Positions 33,706-39,464 of a stretch of 39,464 nucleotides of DNA are shown one piece after another (positions within the stretch are counted from its first letter, which is position 1; every line of letters begins with the position of its first letter). Origin of the DNA: a virus; IMG/VR virus record IMGVR_UViG_3300042691_032303, positions 1-39,464 of that record; one strand, written 5' to 3'. The notes under the pieces were generated by a model that saw nothing but the letters and a program-made list of their open reading frames with translations, did no database searches and had not been told where the DNA came from. Both the position numbers and the translations under genes were made by a program.

Positions 33706-34847
33706 ATAATTTCTCCTATATGCCCGCGTTCAACCAATTTAGCTTTGATATCATCAAATACGTTCCATGCAGTTACTACAACCAACGCACTCTTATCTAA
33801 ATTTTCAGGATTAGTTATCATTATATCTGTTCCTGGAAAATAATAACCCTGTTTCAGTTCGTTATCGTCGACAACCCCAATTAGATTATTAGTCATACTT
33901 AACATATACATAGCTGTTACCGCTTTTGCTGCTGCACCATATGCAACAAATTCTCGGTCACCTATCAATGCTTTAATTTTCTTTTCTCTAGTGTCTATGA
34001 GAATCTCAATCTCTTTTCTGGATTTTTCCCAATCTATCTCAGGTTTTTCTAGAGGAATAGATACCGCAGATACTGTAGAATGTACTTTTTCTGCAACTAA
34101 TCTAAAACTCAAACCATGTGTATTTACGCTCTCAACACGTAGTACTCTTAGTCCCGCTCTTTGTAATAATTTAGCAAAGGAATAACTAGAATAGTAATCT
34201 ATATGTTCATGATATACATTGTCTAAGAATTTGCCATTAATAATACCTTCTTGGTCTCCACATTCTACTATTAGTTTCCCGCCCATGCGAAGAGAATTTG
34301 CAATACCTTTAACAACATCTAACATATCTGGAATATGTGCTAAAACATTGTTTGCACAAACATAATCAAAATGATTATTCCAATAAAACTTATCAACCAT
34401 TTCCGAAGTAAAGAAACCAATTACAACTGGGACTCCTTTATCATGATGTTCCACCATCATGAATTGTGATGGTTCCACCCCTATTACGGAGCAGCCTTTT
34501 TTCTTAAATTGCTCTAATAGATAACCATCGTTACTGCCAATTTCTAAAACAGAACTTGATTTACCGAATCCATATTTCTGAAGTATGTCTGCTGCATAAT
34601 TATCAAAGTGTTTTCTAAAAGATGCAGAAACTCCCGATTTGTATCTATAAGTCTCAAATACTGTATCTGGGTCTGGAGCGCCTGCTAACTGAAGATGACC
34701 ACACTCTAGACAATTATTGAGCTCTAAAGGATGTCTATGAAAATCTGGTTTGCTAAAAAGAGCATTTGCAACAGGTGAACTTGGTAATGCTAACCAAGGA
34801 GCTATATTTGTACTATCACAGGCTCTGCATCTATTATACTTCAACAT
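33693..34847 (-). CDS. SAM-dependent sugar C-methyltransferase (zinc-binding type)
   Basis: Seen: a zinc-binding N-terminus with CRAC and CLEC cysteine pairs, then VLEIGSNDGYLLEQF (SAM motif I), ANNVLAHIPDMLDVVKGI, LRMGGKLIVECGDQEG, and YHEHIDYYSSYSF, ending in a C-terminal Rossmann-like domain with VAYGAAAKAVTAMY and VVDDNELKQGYYFPGTDI. This three-part layout is that of deoxysugar C-methyltransferases such as TylC3/NovU. It acts on keto-deoxysugar nucleotides in that family. I prefer the ATG at 34847 (MLKYNRC); ATG 34856 and TTG 34868 are alternatives. It overlaps the cupin gene end by 14 nt. Confidence 0.85.
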   Translation of the reverse strand: MLKYNRCRACDSTNIAPWLALPSSPVANALFSKPDFHRHPLELNNCLECGHLQLAGAPDPDTVFETYRYKSGVSASFRKHFDNYAADILQKYGFGKSSSVLEIGSNDGYLLEQFKKKGCSVIGVEPSQFMMVEHHDKGVPVVIGFFTSEMVDKFYWNNHFDYVCANNVLAHIPDMLDVVKGIANSLRMGGKLIVECGDQEGIINGKFLDNVYHEHIDYYSSYSFAKLLQRAGLRVLRVESVNTHGLSFRLVAEKVHSTVSAVSIPLEKPEIDWEKSRKEIEILIDTREKKIKALIGDREFVAYGAAAKAVTAMYMLSMTNNLIGVVDDNELKQGYYFPGTDIMITNPENLDKSALVVVTAWNVFDDIKAKLVERGHIGEIICMQ

Positions 34848-35229
34848 ATTGTTCATGGAGAGGAGCAATTTTTACAATATCGTTATCATATGTGTCAGCA
34901 TCACGTTTGTGTTCTGAGATAACTACCATAATAGAGTCAGTTTCAAAAACCATCTCATGATCAATCATGGGACCTGTTTTAAACATATCACCTTGTTTAT
35001 AGTGTTCACGATGAATTTTAGTATCGCCATGATCACGCCAATAGAACATCATTTCTCCTGTTACTAAATAACAAGTGTGAGTATCAGTCTTATGATAATG
35101 ATTAGCTCTCAATGCTCCGGCTTTAGACCAGATCATTTGAACATTTGCTTCGCCGTGTGTTAGGGGAAGGATAGTACCGCGGTCATCATGAAATCCATTT
35201 TCAACCGACACTCGATGAGATTGTGACAT
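34834..35229 (-). CDS. Cupin protein, possible sugar isomerase/epimerase
   Basis: A single-domain cupin of 131 aa. Seen: GFHDDRGTILPLTHG, a metal-site-like NHYHKTDTHTCYLVTGEMMFYW and GDMFKTGPMIDHEMVFETD. It resembles WxcM/FdtA or RmlC-type sugar-nucleotide cupins, but no diagnostic catalytic pair is certain. I start at ATG 35229, which has an AAAAGGA Shine-Dalgarno 6-7 nt upstream, rather than at a longer form from 35283 that would overlap the previous gene. The sugar cassette context (C-methyltransferase, oxidoreductase, ArnA-like enzyme) supports a role in keto-sugar isomerisation. Confidence 0.75.
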   Translation of the reverse strand: MSQSHRVSVENGFHDDRGTILPLTHGEANVQMIWSKAGALRANHYHKTDTHTCYLVTGEMMFYWRDHGDTKIHREHYKQGDMFKTGPMIDHEMVFETDSIMVVISEHKRDADTYDNDIVKIAPLHEQYVEV

Positions 35230-35240
35230 ATTTTTCCTTT

Positions 35241-35786
35241 TCAAGTAGTTACATACCAAGATGGTATAGATCGTTTTTTCCAATTTGCTAAGTGCCGTTT
35301 AGCACCTAGGTAATAATTTATATATGCCTGTATAGAATTGCCTGGTACTTTATATTCATCAGGCATAGCAGGAGTAGGCTCTGTAAATGAGCCTGCAGGA
35401 ATTCCTAGGGGTGGGGAATATAGAGAATGTAATAATCCACTAGCTTCTACCTTATGAACCTTGTCATATCTGTAGGTATATTCTTTACATAGTTCAACTA
35501 ATAGTTTATGTAACCATTTATAATTTTCTTGGGATTGTCTTACCCAAATAGCAGAAGGGTGGTTGATATGAGTAGAAGCGTAAAGAATAGAGTTACGCTC
35601 ATCCATAAGAGCATATGTAGTTTTCTTACGTCCAGATGGTGAACTACCCACAGAAAGGATACCATCAAGATACCGATGAGCAGTGGAAAGTAATTGGGCA
35701 TATTCAAGTATCATCTTTACGACGTGTTTATCAGGGTGCATTTTAGCACATTCATGTTGATCATTATGTAGATAAAATATATTCAC
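35241..35786 (-). CDS. Conserved phage protein of unknown function (181 aa)
   Basis: Not assigned a function. Seen: MNIFYLHNDQHECAKMHPDKHVVKMILEYAQLLSTAHRYLDG, then HINHPSAIWVRQSQENYKWL, the acid-aromatic helix CKEYTYRYDKVH, and TPAMPDEYK followed by YINYYLGAKRHLANWKKR. I recognise this as a family found in many T4-like and other phages. The conserved His, Asp and Lys in DKHVVKMILE could be catalytic or nucleic-acid-binding. The start is a GTG overlapping the stop of the 89-aa gene (GTGA). Confidence 0.8.
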   Translation of the reverse strand: MNIFYLHNDQHECAKMHPDKHVVKMILEYAQLLSTAHRYLDGILSVGSSPSGRKKTTYALMDERNSILYASTHINHPSAIWVRQSQENYKWLHKLLVELCKEYTYRYDKVHKVEASGLLHSLYSPPLGIPAGSFTEPTPAMPDEYKVPGNSIQAYINYYLGAKRHLANWKKRSIPSWYVTT

Positions 35787-36052
35787 AGGGTTTCAATAGA
35801 TTTAAGTATATTAATTATAGATTGTTTTGCTTTTGCTGATAGGGCAAAACTCGACTTAGCTTCTACTAATGCTTTAATCACCTCAATAGGTTCATATGTT
35901 TCTAATGTATTCGGTGTTACATTTTCTTTCACACCGCCGAACATATTTAAAGCAAAAATAGTCAAAAAGATTTCCTCTTCTGTATAAAGAGGAATCTTGT
36001 AACCTTTATAATAGGTTCTTCTCTCAGGGAACTTGTAAATTGTAGCGGGCAT
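35783..36052 (-). CDS. Hypothetical protein (89 aa), first gene after a late promoter
   Basis: Not recognised. It begins MPATIYKFPERRTYYKGYKIPLY, has a hydrophobic helix (EEIFLTIFALNMFGGV, about 26-41) and a Lys/Ala-rich C-terminal helix. A TATAAATA box lies 22-29 nt upstream of the ATG. It overlaps the next gene by GTGA coupling. Confidence 0.7.
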   Translation of the reverse strand: MPATIYKFPERRTYYKGYKIPLYTEEEIFLTIFALNMFGGVKENVTPNTLETYEPIEVIKALVEAKSSFALSAKAKQSIINILKSIETL

Positions 36053-36073
36053 ATGAAAGTCTCATTTCCCGAA

Positions 36074-36081
36074 TATTTATA
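36074..36081 (-). promoter_or_regulatory. T4 late promoter -10 box (TATAAATA) before the sugar cassette
   Basis: A perfect TATAAATA on the minus strand lies between the ligase stop (36083) and the ATG of the 89-aa gene (36052). It would allow late expression of the downstream genes (89 aa, 181 aa, cupin, methyltransferase, oxidoreductase, ArnA-like) independently of ligase. Confidence 0.7.
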
Positions 36082-36082
36082 A

Positions 36083-37411
36083 TTACTTGATAGATTTGCT
36101 AGATTCCGCTTTATCTTTATCTTCACGAAGTTCAATAAACACGGGGAGGAACAAACTTTCAACCCCAGATTTATCTTTAATACGAGCATTATATTTGACT
36201 GTGACAATTTTTCCTATTACTTTTTTGGTATATTCATCTCTCTGTTCGTCCGAATAACCTGAACCCACATTAACACGAATTACACCGTCACTTGACTCGC
36301 ATACTAATGCTCCTAGGCGACCAATATTCTTACCTGTACCTTCTTCCCAATCAACGACCTTAAGCTCACATTCCAATTCACCTTTGAACTTAATTTGTTC
36401 TTTAGATCGTTTGTCTTCCCAAATACCTGTTTTGGATTTTAGAATAGTACCTTCTTGACCGTCAGCCAAGAACTTCTCAAAGATTTTCTGAGCATTGTGG
36501 ATATTATCTACTTCTTTGTTCCATACTAAACTAACATAATGTCTAAATTGAGTAAACTGATTGTTGACATGAGAAATAGCATTATTCAATTTGGCAAGTC
36601 TAACATTATATGGTTCTTTGTCAATGCCCTGCGTAAATGATTCAAACGAAATAGCATCCCATAGTGTTGCTCGAACGTTGTCGGCTTCTGTTTCAGACAT
36701 TGTACCTTTGATTGACTTGGACAAAATTCCATTACCTGTTTGTCGGTTAACGGGTTTACCTGCAAAGTCTGCAATTAGTAACTCACCATCGAACACCATA
36801 TCTGCTTTATAATGTTCTGCCATTTTAATGAATGGAATTGAGAATGATGGATTAGGAATATTTAATTCTTTACCATTACGAGACCTAAATTCTACCGTAG
36901 TACCTTTGACGATTGCGTTGAATCGCATTCCGTCGAGTTTAAGCTGTACGAATGCTGGGAATGAGATTTTGTCGATAAGCTTTTGGTCGTATCCAGAAGC
37001 CAACATAACTGGGTATGTCGAGATAGCTCCGGGCCAAATTTTATTAACGGTTGCTTCGGAGACTCCGCACCGCATGTCTTTTGCAATAATACGCTCAATG
37101 ATTTTTGCATTTTCTTTACTTACCGATCCTAAGACAAATTGTAAATGGTTAATTGCACTATTGCCCGTCATTACTCGATCAGACAATACACTAAGATTAT
37201 CCAGTGCAGACTCTAAAGAAACCTGATCTTTTTCAGCTCTAGTATCATAGCTCGGTATTTTTCTAATATAAAATTGAACAAAAGGATCTAATGCTAAATA
37301 AAATACTCGCTGAAGTGTAGCGTTATTTTTATTTTTTATAAGGATCGCTTCTTTTGACAACCGAGAATTGTCGGATGCCAATTGCTCAAAAATACTGAAG
37401 ATGTTGCTCAT
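36083..37411 (-). CDS. 30: ATP-dependent DNA ligase gp30
   Basis: Seen: motif I FVQLKLDGMRF with K158 as the adenylated lysine (Lys159 in T4), FRSRNGKEL (motif Ia/III region), VFDGELLI, DAISFESF, GQEGTILKSK and IKFKGELECELKVV. This is a complete nucleotidyltransferase plus OB domain at 442 aa, slightly shorter than T4 ligase (487). An N-terminal helical DNA-binding part (about 1-130) contains IERIIAKDMRCGVSEATVNKIWPG, usual for this family. It seals nicks in replication and repair. A strong AGGAG and a sigma70-type promoter precede it. Confidence 0.94.
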   Translation of the reverse strand: MSNIFSIFEQLASDNSRLSKEAILIKNKNNATLQRVFYLALDPFVQFYIRKIPSYDTRAEKDQVSLESALDNLSVLSDRVMTGNSAINHLQFVLGSVSKENAKIIERIIAKDMRCGVSEATVNKIWPGAISTYPVMLASGYDQKLIDKISFPAFVQLKLDGMRFNAIVKGTTVEFRSRNGKELNIPNPSFSIPFIKMAEHYKADMVFDGELLIADFAGKPVNRQTGNGILSKSIKGTMSETEADNVRATLWDAISFESFTQGIDKEPYNVRLAKLNNAISHVNNQFTQFRHYVSLVWNKEVDNIHNAQKIFEKFLADGQEGTILKSKTGIWEDKRSKEQIKFKGELECELKVVDWEEGTGKNIGRLGALVCESSDGVIRVNVGSGYSDEQRDEYTKKVIGKIVTVKYNARIKDKSGVESLFLPVFIELREDKDKAESSKSIK

Positions 37412-37431
37412 GTTTGCTCCTTTAATGTCTT

Positions 37432-37460
37432 ATTATAACACCGTTTGGAACAAAAGTCAA
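37432..37460 (-). promoter_or_regulatory. Sigma70-type promoter before DNA ligase
   Basis: On the minus strand TTGACT (37460-37455) and TATAAT (37437-37432) are spaced by exactly 17 nt, about 20 nt upstream of the ligase ATG. The -35 overlaps the last codon of the 65-aa gene. It is likely an early or host-polymerase promoter. Confidence 0.85.
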
Positions 37461-37654
37461 GCAACTGCATCTAAAAATGGATGAAATTGTGAAGTTATAG
37501 AAAATGTAACTTTATACTGTTTTTCATCAATAATTAGCTGCTCTTTAATTTTTTCCATAGCATTTAAATCTCGAAAAACACCAATAATAGTTTTGCGTTT
37601 TACCCGATTAATTTTATCAAGATATTTTGCTTCTAATATAAATTGATTATCCAT
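37457..37654 (-). CDS. Hypothetical protein (65 aa)
   Basis: Not recognised. It begins MDNQFILEAKYLDKINRVKRK and has alternating strands and a helix (RDLNAMEKIKEQLIID) that look like a small alpha/beta domain, ending SITSQFHPFLDAVA. It starts 2 nt after the stop of the 110-aa gene and is followed by the ligase promoter. The coupling to its neighbour supports it as a real gene. Confidence 0.65.
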   Translation of the reverse strand: MDNQFILEAKYLDKINRVKRKTIIGVFRDLNAMEKIKEQLIIDEKQYKVTFSITSQFHPFLDAVA

Positions 37655-37656
37655 TT

Positions 37657-37989
37657 TTAAAAATTCTCACTTTGAGCGGGCACACCTGGAATGGCGTTTG
37701 ATGAATAGTAATTAATTTTATAATCTTCTAGTGGAGCTTGCTTATAAAAATTATCTTTGGCGTAGAATGTGTAATCGTTACCAACATTAATCTCTTCTTC
37801 AACATCTGGCGTATATTGAGTTTCAAAATCATTTACTATAGCAAGTGATTCTTCGCCCTTAATTTGAAATCCACATCCTCGCAGAAACTCTGCGAAACGA
37901 TTAAGTACTTCATCGATATGATATTCTTCAATCTCCATAGTAATTTTATGGTTCGATCCTTGTTCGTGAGTGAATGTAAAATTAGGCAT
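37657..37989 (-). CDS. Conserved hypothetical protein (110 aa)
   Basis: Not assigned. Seen: a first strand FTFTHEQGSNHKITMEIEEYHIDEVLNRFAEFL, then CGFQIKGEE, and a Tyr/Asn-rich C-terminus. Similar small acidic proteins occur near dsbA or ligase in marine T4-like phages. It overlaps the end of dsbA by 8 nt, so it is probably translated with it. Confidence 0.68.
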   Translation of the reverse strand: MPNFTFTHEQGSNHKITMEIEEYHIDEVLNRFAEFLRGCGFQIKGEESLAIVNDFETQYTPDVEEEINVGNDYTFYAKDNFYKQAPLEDYKINYYSSNAIPGVPAQSENF

Positions 37990-38260
37990 TTTCTTTGCTC
38001 ATGGTTGTAGTTGCAGTAATTGTTTCGTACATTGTCTCAAACTCTTCATGCTCTTCGAGTTCAAGACTAAAGTTTTGTTTGTGATATACTTTAGCCATAC
38101 GACGGAATGTCTTTTTGGATAATTGATACTTTTCACAAATTTCTTTGATTGCTTCTCGAACAAATTCTCGTTCACCTTCGGTGCGAGTCATAGACGCACT
38201 AATTTCTTTCATGCATTCTAGAATTGCTTTACGATCTGTTGGACTTGACGGGATTGTCAT
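37982..38260 (-). CDS. dsbA: dsDNA-binding late transcription protein DsbA
   Basis: T4 DsbA binds dsDNA near late promoters. Seen: AIKEICEKYQLSKKTFRRMAKVYHKQNFSLELEEHEEFETMYETI, which matches RAKDELGVDGKMFNRLLALYHKDN and ETEEVVELYDTVF of T4 DsbA. It is 92 versus 89 aa. The ATG lies in a 21-nt start cassette shared with the MazG-like gene (AAGG Shine-Dalgarno). Confidence 0.85.
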   Translation of the reverse strand: MTIPSSPTDRKAILECMKEISASMTRTEGEREFVREAIKEICEKYQLSKKTFRRMAKVYHKQNFSLELEEHEEFETMYETITATTTMSKENA

Positions 38261-38277
38261 AATATAATTTCCTTTTA
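38257..38277 (-). promoter_or_regulatory. Start-region cassette, identical copy before dsbA
   Basis: Identical over 21 nt to 30153-30173: upstream stop TAA, AAGGAAATTATATT, then ATGA. It contains the Shine-Dalgarno and start of dsbA. Confidence 0.7.
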
Positions 38278-39060
38278 AATTTTACGTTCAATATCTTCTT
38301 CAACACACTTATCACCATATTGGATTTCTATAATCTTCAATGGAAAATTTGTTTCATTACACAATTTATGCCATTCCCCTTGTGCAATTCCAATAGGAGC
38401 AAATCTTTCATAACTACCCCTTTTAACAATTTCATTTGTTGTTGGATGTAATGTATATACAATTGCTTGGCCTTCTGCAACAAACCAATTTTCACTTCTG
38501 TGTTCATGCCGTTGCATACTTAGACATTTACCTGGTTCTACGGTTAATTCTTTAACTTTGATCTCTGCACCATCTTCATGCAATACTCGATAATATCCCC
38601 ATTGGCGTTCTGTTTTAGGTGCTTTCCATTCTTGAAGGATCCAAGAACTAGAATTCATCTTGTTCTCACCACCTACACCAAATGCAAATGACAATCTACC
38701 GCTATATCTTAGATCTTTCTCAAAATCCATTTCAGGAATATTGTCTTTGCCTCGGTCTCCACCGTTAGCAAAAATAATTTCATCATCTGGCCAAGTATCT
38801 AATGCCAGTTTAATTGCAGCTTTTGCTGAACCATCTGCATCATCAAAAATAATAGTATAATCTACCATCTTCAATGATTGAATAAGTCTAAGTCTTTCAT
38901 CCAACGGCATAAACGGCTGACCTTTTTTACGAGTCAACCATTCGTCAGAATTTACTCCAACCACTAGTGTATCGCCCATAGATTTTGCTGTTTTAAAATA
39001 TTGTAGATGACCACTATGTAAAGGATCAAATCCGCCTGTTACTAATACTACTTTTTTCAT
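38275..39060 (-). CDS. Cytidylyltransferase-cupin fusion, sugar-phosphate activation
   Basis: The N-terminal domain (1-140) has the nucleotidyltransferase signature TGGFDPLHSGHLQYF with H15-x-G-H18, GVNSDEWLTRKKG and ANGGDRGKDNIPE, as in glycerol-3-phosphate cytidylyltransferase or HldE/RfaE-type enzymes. The C-terminal domain (about 150-261) is a type II phosphomannose isomerase-like cupin: WGYYRVL, LTVEPGKCLSMQRHEHRSENWFVAEGQA, and IGIAQGEWHKLCN. That cupin occurs in mannose-1-phosphate guanylyltransferase/isomerase fusions, but pairing it with an HxGH transferase is unusual. The 261-aa protein starts on the stop of the upstream 126-aa gene (TAATG). It likely prepares a nucleotide sugar. 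Confidence 0.82.
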   Translation of the reverse strand: MKKVVLVTGGFDPLHSGHLQYFKTAKSMGDTLVVGVNSDEWLTRKKGQPFMPLDERLRLIQSLKMVDYTIIFDDADGSAKAAIKLALDTWPDDEIIFANGGDRGKDNIPEMDFEKDLRYSGRLSFAFGVGGENKMNSSSWILQEWKAPKTERQWGYYRVLHEDGAEIKVKELTVEPGKCLSMQRHEHRSENWFVAEGQAIVYTLHPTTNEIVKRGSYERFAPIGIAQGEWHKLCNETNFPLKIIEIQYGDKCVEEDIERKI

Positions 39061-39440
39061 TAACGCCTCATACTTGAAATTGATTTTGCTTCATCATCCG
39101 TAAAAATAGGTACAGCATTTGATTTGTGCATTGTACCAATGCCCAACATCTTTGTGCCAGTATACTGAGGAATAGCTTTACTTGCTACAGCACCAGTATG
39201 TCCTGTATCTAAACTTTTGATATGTGTGTTTGTTATTCTACCCGGAGGAGTAGTTAGAGAATAAGAAAGTTTCTCGACTTTTTGTTTTGTTTTTGAGGGG
39301 GAATCATATGTCTTCATCATTTTTTCCCACTCTGCTGTCAAAGCACGATGCCTTGCGGCTTCTTCCGCATTACGAAATTTTGTTTTGCCCTTTTTCTTAC
39401 CTAAAGAGGAAAGCCAAGGACCTTCAAGATGCATTGTCAT
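39060..39440 (-). CDS. Conserved phage protein of unknown function (126 aa)
   Basis: The last 20 residues, within MLGIGTMHKSNAVPIFTDDEA, are a motif I recognise as widespread among unrelated phages and of unknown function. The N-terminus MHLEGPWLSSLGKKKGKTKF is also typical. The middle is low in structure, with LTTPPGRITNTHIKSLDTG. No enzyme motif is seen. An ATG at 39434 is an alternative start to 39440. Only 24 nt remain upstream. Confidence 0.82.
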   Translation of the reverse strand: MTMHLEGPWLSSLGKKKGKTKFRNAEEAARHRALTAEWEKMMKTYDSPSKTKQKVEKLSYSLTTPPGRITNTHIKSLDTGHTGAVASKAIPQYTGTKMLGIGTMHKSNAVPIFTDDEAKSISSMRR

Positions 39441-39464
39441 ATAAACTTCTCACGATTAACATAA

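Noticed and set aside
36828-37226. Plus-strand 132-codon open frame
   Set aside because: It lies wholly inside the DNA ligase gene on the other strand, which has clear catalytic motifs.

Overview
This AT-rich window is an almost fully coding piece of a T4-like (Straboviridae/Kyanoviridae-type) marine myovirus genome. T4 proteins recognised by family sequence are gp4, gp5, gp6, gp7 (split in two), gp8, gp25, gp26, gp27, gp48/54, gp53, gp30 (ligase), gp32, gp33, gp59 and DsbA. PhoH, a MazG-like pyrophosphohydrolase, a 2OG-Fe(II) oxygenase, FmdB and a GH19 endolysin are typical of marine T4-like phages. No photosystem gene is visible. The bilin reductase looks like the PcyX type described from uncultured oceanic viruses, so an alphaproteobacterial (SAR11-like) host is as likely as a cyanobacterium. 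The host is inference only.

Layout. (1) 1-20698, minus strand: a late structural operon running gp48/54, gp53, gp27, gp5, M15 peptidase, gp25, gp6, gp7a, gp7b with Calx-beta domains, gp8, then large DUF4815/S74 and fibre-type proteins, ending in a gene that leaves the left edge with a Ser-Pro repeat. (2) 20699-20742: a junction with two perfect T4 late -10 boxes, one per strand, facing each other. (3) 20743-25083, plus strand: gp4, an unrecognised conserved gene, a tail-tube-fold protein (gp54/19-like), gp26 with a probable -1 frameshift into a gp51/GT-like extension, and a tape-measure (gp29-position) gene. (4) 25092-25126: a hairpin pair between convergent operons. (5) 25126-31918, minus strand: DNA metabolism, late transcription and auxiliary genes: gp32, two small genes, gp59, gp33, bilin reductase, heme oxygenase, 2OG oxygenase, PD-(D/E)XK nuclease, MazG, GH19 endolysin, PhoH, FmdB. 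(6) 31952-36081, minus strand: a tightly coupled sugar-nucleotide cassette (ArnA-like, Gfo/Idh/MocA-like, C-methyltransferase, cupin) plus two unknown genes, headed by a T4 late -10 box. (7) 36083-39440, minus strand: DNA ligase with a textbook sigma70-type promoter, two small unknowns, DsbA, a cytidylyltransferase-cupin fusion, and a conserved unknown.

How it fits together. Regions 1 and 3 make the baseplate, hub and tail tube. gp33 and DsbA act in late transcription from the TATAAATA promoters. gp32, gp59 and gp30 serve replication. Heme oxygenase and the bilin reductase would turn host heme into biliverdin and then a reduced bilin. They are stop-start coupled directly to gp33 and gp59, so they are embedded in the replication/late-transcription operon. 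The sugar cassette probably makes or modifies a deoxysugar for host surface or virion glycans.

No stretch over 300 bases lacks a gene. No tRNA, rRNA, CRISPR array or transposon was seen. The strongest leads are the gp26/gp51 frameshift, the split gp7 with Calx-beta insertion, the bilin module coupled to gp33, the interleaved late promoters, and a sugar oxidoreductase whose Rossmann motif is reached only from a CTG start.
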